Assembly (NCBI GenBank): GCA_964480275.1
Contig: CAYZOC010000005.1
Location: forward strand, 1-34,837
DNA length: 34,837 bases
Reading direction: 5' to 3'
Source: DATESG01 sp964480275
GTDB lineage: Bacteria > Bacillota_I > Bacilli_A > RFN20 > CAG-826
This document shows positions 31,623 to 34,837 of the stretch, piece by piece (within the stretch, counting starts at the first letter, position 1; each line of letters begins with the position of its first letter). A model generated the notes under the pieces. It searched no databases and was not told where the DNA came from. It saw only the letters and a list, made by a program, of their open reading frames with translations. Position numbers and translations under genes: made by a program.

Positions 31623-32391
31623 GACCACTAGTTTGTTAGCTAAACTATCAAAAAAGTATCCGAAGAGATTAGCGAAAAAAAATCATGATTATGTAGGACT
31701 TATGTCAGGGAAACTTCCCAAAAATATTAGCAAAATACTTCTTTGTCTCGATTTTGATCAATCTATTCTTGACCAAGCCCTAACATTTAAGCCTGATTTA
31801 ATAATTTCTCACCATCCTTTAGTCTATGGGACTAGAAGTAAGGTTTTTAAGCGTGATCAAGCCAAGAAAGAGTTTGTGCTCTATCTTGATAGTATTAATC
31901 TGCCTGTTTATTCCTTTCACACAAACTTCGATGAAGGCGAAATGGGGATGAACGATGCCTTAGCGGAAAAGCTAGGGCTAAAAAACGTTAAACCATTAAC
32001 AAAAAGTGGGATGGCACGAGGCGGAAAGTTAGAATATCCTATGCAAATTGAAGAATTTGCTAGATTTGCAACGACGGCGTTAAACGCCAAGTATGGTCTT
32101 TTAACGGCGAATGGCGGCCAAACTATTAATAAGGTTGCCCTTATCGGTGGTGGCGGTTCCCGTAGCTGGAGCATCGCTAAAGAAGAAGGCTATGATATTT
32201 ATATAAGTGGCGATGCACCACATCATGTCCGACGTGATATTATCTTAAATAACTATAATTACCTCGATTTACCCCATGAAATAGAAGCAATTTTCATCGA
32301 CCAGATGGAGAAAGTTTTGCTGGAAATCGATCCTACATTGGAAATAAAAAAGATTAATCATGAAGAACAGCCAAAAGTTATTTACCGTTAA
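31615..32391 (+). CDS. Nif3-like dinuclear metal-centre protein (YqfO family)
   Basis: A NIF3 family protein, often annotated as GTP cyclohydrolase 1 type 2; its true reaction is uncertain. The 258-residue form is the compact version without the inserted PII-like domain of the B. subtilis homologue. Metal-binding residues appear in ISHHPL (H66, H67), SFHTNFDEGEMGMND and the C-terminal PHEIEAIFIDQM. AAAGGAG inside the end of trmK supports the ATG. Its tie to trmK suggests a link to tRNA or nucleotide metabolism, but no direct evidence is seen. Confidence 0.92.
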   Translation: MIKTTSLLAKLSKKYPKRLAKKNHDYVGLMSGKLPKNISKILLCLDFDQSILDQALTFKPDLIISHHPLVYGTRSKVFKRDQAKKEFVLYLDSINLPVYSFHTNFDEGEMGMNDALAEKLGLKNVKPLTKSGMARGGKLEYPMQIEEFARFATTALNAKYGLLTANGGQTINKVALIGGGGSRSWSIAKEEGYDIYISGDAPHHVRRDIILNNYNYLDLPHEIEAIFIDQMEKVLLEIDPTLEIKKINHEEQPKVIYR

Positions 32392-32476
32392 AATAATAAT
32401 AAATAATGTAAAAAGTTTGAATATAGTTTAAAACTAGTATTTATTTAGTAAAAAAATATAGAAAGAAGGTCAGGAC

Positions 32477-33841
32477 ATGGGAAAATTTAGTCAATTTGCT
32501 TTGGATAGTGAACTCGTCGAAACCCTAGAAAAATTAAACTACCTCGATATGACACCCGTCCAGGAAGCTGTGATTCCACAAATATTAAAGGGTGACTCAC
32601 TTTTAGTGCGCTCACAAACAGGAAGTGGCAAAACTCATGCTTTCCTCGTACCACTTTTTAATAAAATTAATCCAAAAGTCAGTAAAGTTCAAGCTATTAT
32701 TCTTGCGCCAACTCGCGAACTAGCACGACAAATATATGACTTCGCTAATCAAATTAATAAGCACTATAAGAATGTGAAAATACTTTTATTGGCTGGTGGA
32801 TTGGAAAAGTCACGTAATTCTGAACGTTTAGCGCAAGGACCACAAATTGTGATCGCTACGCCAGGACGATTAAAGGATGTCGGATTCATCAACAGTGTGA
32901 TTAGTCTTGAATCGGTTGAAACGATTATCTTAGATGAAGCGGATATGCTGATGGATCAGGGGTTTTTTCAAGAAGTTAGTGATATCTTAACAAAGCTTAA
33001 CAGTGCACAAATCCTGGTATTTAGTGCAACTATTCCGATAAAATTAAATCATATCATCGAGAAATTTGTTGGTAAGAGTCAAGTTGTCAACATCGATAAA
33101 GAACAAAAAACAAGTAATCAAGTATCTCACTATGCAATTGATATTCATCATCAAAATTATCTTGAAGCAATTTTAAACTTTATAAAATGGAAAAATCCAT
33201 ATTTGCTACTTATTTTTGCTTCAAACAAAAAGGATGTAAATGAAATCTATCAATTTTTGAGTGAAAACAAGTACAAAGTCGGCTTAATTCATGGTGATTT
33301 AATGAGTCGTGAACGCAAGTCGATGCTTAAAAGAATCAAAAATGATGAATTTCCAATAGTTGTTGCAAGTGATATTGCTGCCCGGGGGATGGATATTACA
33401 AATATTACTGAGGTATTGAGTGTAAACTTACCACAGGATCTTGATTTTTATTTCCATCGCGCTGGCCGAACTGGTCGCTACGATAAAAGTGGTGATAGTT
33501 ATGTCTTCTACGATCATGATTCACTCGCGACGATTGAAAAATTAGCAAATTTAGGTGTTGATTTTGCTCATCTACTATATAAAAACAATGAATTTAGTGA
33601 GAAAATATTAAGTCGTCGTGCGACAAAAACGAAGAGTGTCGATCGTTATGATGATGAATTAAGAACTAAAATACATCAGGTTAAGAGTAAAAATAAGACA
33701 ACACGTGTAAAACCCGGATATAAAAAGAAAGTCCAAAAACAAGTCGAACAGGTAAAACGCAAACATCGTCGTAAATTAATCAATGAGAAAGTCATGGAAA
33801 CTGTACGTAACGTCAAACGAAAAGAGGCACGCGATGAGTAA
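32477..33841 (+). CDS. cshB: DEAD-box RNA helicase, CshB-like
   Basis: An ATP-dependent RNA helicase, probably for ribosome assembly or cold adaptation. The 454-residue protein has the Q motif (FALDSELVETLEKLNYLDMTPVQ split at about 7-29), Walker A QTGSGKT (47-53), PTRELA, DEAD (153-156), SAT (183-185), ARGMDI and HRAGRTGR. A basic C-terminal tail (about 375-454, many Lys/Arg) replaces the RNA-binding domain of DbpA-type helicases. The symbol follows the synteny with B. subtilis cshB (yqfR), next to nfo. AGAAGG precedes the ATG. I see no clear promoter in 32392-32476, but the gap is AT-rich enough to hold a weak one. Confidence 0.88.
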   Translation: MGKFSQFALDSELVETLEKLNYLDMTPVQEAVIPQILKGDSLLVRSQTGSGKTHAFLVPLFNKINPKVSKVQAIILAPTRELARQIYDFANQINKHYKNVKILLLAGGLEKSRNSERLAQGPQIVIATPGRLKDVGFINSVISLESVETIILDEADMLMDQGFFQEVSDILTKLNSAQILVFSATIPIKLNHIIEKFVGKSQVVNIDKEQKTSNQVSHYAIDIHHQNYLEAILNFIKWKNPYLLLIFASNKKDVNEIYQFLSENKYKVGLIHGDLMSRERKSMLKRIKNDEFPIVVASDIAARGMDITNITEVLSVNLPQDLDFYFHRAGRTGRYDKSGDSYVFYDHDSLATIEKLANLGVDFAHLLYKNNEFSEKILSRRATKTKSVDRYDDELRTKIHQVKSKNKTTRVKPGYKKKVQKQVEQVKRKHRRKLINEKVMETVRNVKRKEARDE

Positions 33842-34718
33842 GATTATTATTGGTTCTCATGTCAGTATGAGTGGGCCTGATTATTATTTGTCTAGCGTTA
33901 AAGAGGCGATAAGTTATGGGGCTAATACGCTAATGTTTTATACAGGAGCTCCCCAAAACACCCTAAGAAAAAATACTAGTGAATTTAATATTCCTCAAGC
34001 AATAGCTCTACTTGAAGAGGCAGGATTTGATAAATCTAAGATAGTAGCCCATGCTCCTTACATTATTAATCTTGCTAATACGACAAAGAGTGCAACATTT
34101 GAACTAGCAGTTTCATTTTTAAAAGAAGAACTGCAAAGAGTTGCAGATTTTTCAGTATCTATGGTCGTTTTACATCCTGGCGCACATGTCGGTGCTGGTG
34201 ATGAAGTTGGGATAAACCAAATTATTAACGGATTGAATTTAGTTCTTAACGATGATAATAATGATGTTCTCATCGCCTTAGAAACAATGGCGGGAAAGGG
34301 CAGTGAAGTCGGGAAAAGATTCGAAGATATTGCACAAATTATTGCTGGCGTCGATAAAAAAGAACGTCTTGGTGTTTGTCTAGACACGTGTCATATTAAT
34401 GATGCTGGTTATGATGTTGAAGATGTTGATGCCTTACTTAATGAATTTGATCGAGTGATTGGCTTGGAGCGCTTAAAAGTCATCCATATTAATGACTCTA
34501 AAAACCCTCGTGGGGCTAGAAAAGACCGCCATGAAAATATCGGATATGGAACAATTGGGTTTGAAACAATTAAAAGATTTGTTCATCACCCTCGCTTAAA
34601 AGATATTCCAAAAATACTTGAAACGCCCTACATTGATAAAAAACCACCTTATAAAGAGGAAATCGCAATGTTAAAAGATGGTGTTTATATTGAAAATTGG
34701 CGCGAAAATAACTTCTAA
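33834..34718 (+). CDS. nfo: Endonuclease IV (AP endonuclease)
   Basis: Nfo cuts DNA at abasic sites in base excision repair using three zinc ions. The 294-residue protein has IIIGSHVSMSGP at the start, VVLHPGAHVGAG, LETMAGKGSEVG, the signature CLDTCHINDAGYD, HINDSKNPRGARKDRHENIG and a C-terminal LETP. ATG 33834 is chosen over the upstream ATG 33783, which would add 17 residues not found in the family; AGAGG lies before 33834. It overlaps the end of cshB by 8 bases, so the two form an operon, as in B. subtilis (yqfR-yqfS). No clear terminator follows. Confidence 0.96.
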   Translation: MSKIIIGSHVSMSGPDYYLSSVKEAISYGANTLMFYTGAPQNTLRKNTSEFNIPQAIALLEEAGFDKSKIVAHAPYIINLANTTKSATFELAVSFLKEELQRVADFSVSMVVLHPGAHVGAGDEVGINQIINGLNLVLNDDNNDVLIALETMAGKGSEVGKRFEDIAQIIAGVDKKERLGVCLDTCHINDAGYDVEDVDALLNEFDRVIGLERLKVIHINDSKNPRGARKDRHENIGYGTIGFETIKRFVHHPRLKDIPKILETPYIDKKPPYKEEIAMLKDGVYIENWRENNF

Positions 34719-34787
34719 AACTAGGAAGATATGTAAGCTTTTTATGTCAATGAGTAAAAAAATATAATGTTAGTCAAAATATTAATG

Positions 34788-34830
34788 CAATTACAAGTAA
34801 TTGTGATATAATCTTAAGGACCGGAGGTGA
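34788..34830 (+). promoter_or_regulatory. Promoter with operator-like palindrome and ribosome binding site for the next gene
   Basis: CAATTAC-AA-GTAATTG (34788-34803) is a perfect palindrome with 7-base arms placed directly before an extended -10 TGA-TATAAT (34804-34812). GGAGGTGA (34823-34830) is a near-perfect Shine-Dalgarno, so a gene starts just beyond the window. The palindrome covers the -35 to -10 spacer and would suit a repressor site. A further TATAAT at 34763-34768 may be another promoter. Confidence 0.6.
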
Positions 34831-34837
34831 ATTATAT

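Noticed and set aside
33783..33833. Upstream ATG for nfo inside cshB
   Set aside because: It would add 17 residues before the typical endonuclease IV start and lacks the AGAGG seen before 33834.
34719..34760. Terminator after nfo
   Set aside because: Only a weak 4-bp CTTC/GAAG pairing without a following T run is visible, so no terminator was called.
1..34837. Mycoplasma genetic code (UGA as tryptophan)
   Set aside because: Tryptophans in conserved motifs are TGG, and TGA at comEA, rsmE and ybeY ends the proteins at family-typical lengths.

Overview
This is a low-GC bacterial chromosome segment packed with plus-strand housekeeping genes; only rpsT is on the minus strand. Gene content and order match the Bacillota block known from Bacillus subtilis: comEA-comEC-holA-rpsT(reverse), lepA, hemW-hrcA-grpE-dnaK-dnaJ, rsmE-mtaB, rpsU, ybeY-cdd-era-recO-glyS-dnaG-rpoD-trmK-nif3-cshB-nfo. 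The sporulation genes gpr and spoIIP, which B. subtilis carries between rpsT and lepA, are absent, as are prmA, yqeY and phoH. UGA acts as a stop, so the mycoplasma code is not used. The best guess is a non-sporulating relative of the Mollicutes/Erysipelotrichia within Bacilli (for example Acholeplasma/Izemoplasma-like or RF39-like). The rank is uncertain. A run of exactly 100 N flanked by identical 55-bp ends suggests a draft or metagenome assembly.

Layout. 1-4100: greA, then the DNA-uptake genes comEA and comEC and the clamp-loader subunit gene holA, ending in a bidirectional terminator shared with reverse-strand rpsT. 4361-7828: fmt and a nuclease-helicase fusion of the DinG/XPD type. 7879-12707: lepA, a large protein resembling a catalytically dead Fic protein with a winged-helix tail, a small membrane protein and hemW. 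12735-17515: the class I heat-shock operon hrcA-grpE-dnaK-dnaJ, preceded by two CIRCE operators and closed by a strong terminator. 17540-20763: a zinc-ribbon membrane protein, rsmE, an unrecognised protein and mtaB. 20813-22673: rpmF with a Lys/Ala/Pro-rich tail broken by the assembly gap, a small membrane protein, deoC and rpsU. 22700-23890: a C39-peptidase-like membrane protein resembling a peptidase-containing ABC exporter without its ATPase. 23895-34718: ybeY-cdd-era-recO, glyS-dnaG-rpoD-trmK-nif3, cshB-nfo. The window ends at a promoter, an operator-like palindrome and a strong Shine-Dalgarno for a gene starting outside it.

Most genes serve translation, protein folding, replication initiation, the primary sigma factor, DNA repair and RNA modification. 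Regulation is compact. Promoters often use an extended -10 (TGnTATAAT) placed so that 5' leaders would be about 11-16 nt, and three genes without a Shine-Dalgarno have TATAAT 6-7 nt before the start codon, which fits leaderless transcription. No stretch over 300 bases lacks a gene. I saw no tRNA, rRNA, CRISPR array, insertion sequence or prophage. The least ordinary items are the ATPase-less C39 exporter-like protein, the Fic-like pseudoenzyme, the L32 tail, the tandem CIRCE and the leaderless arrangement.
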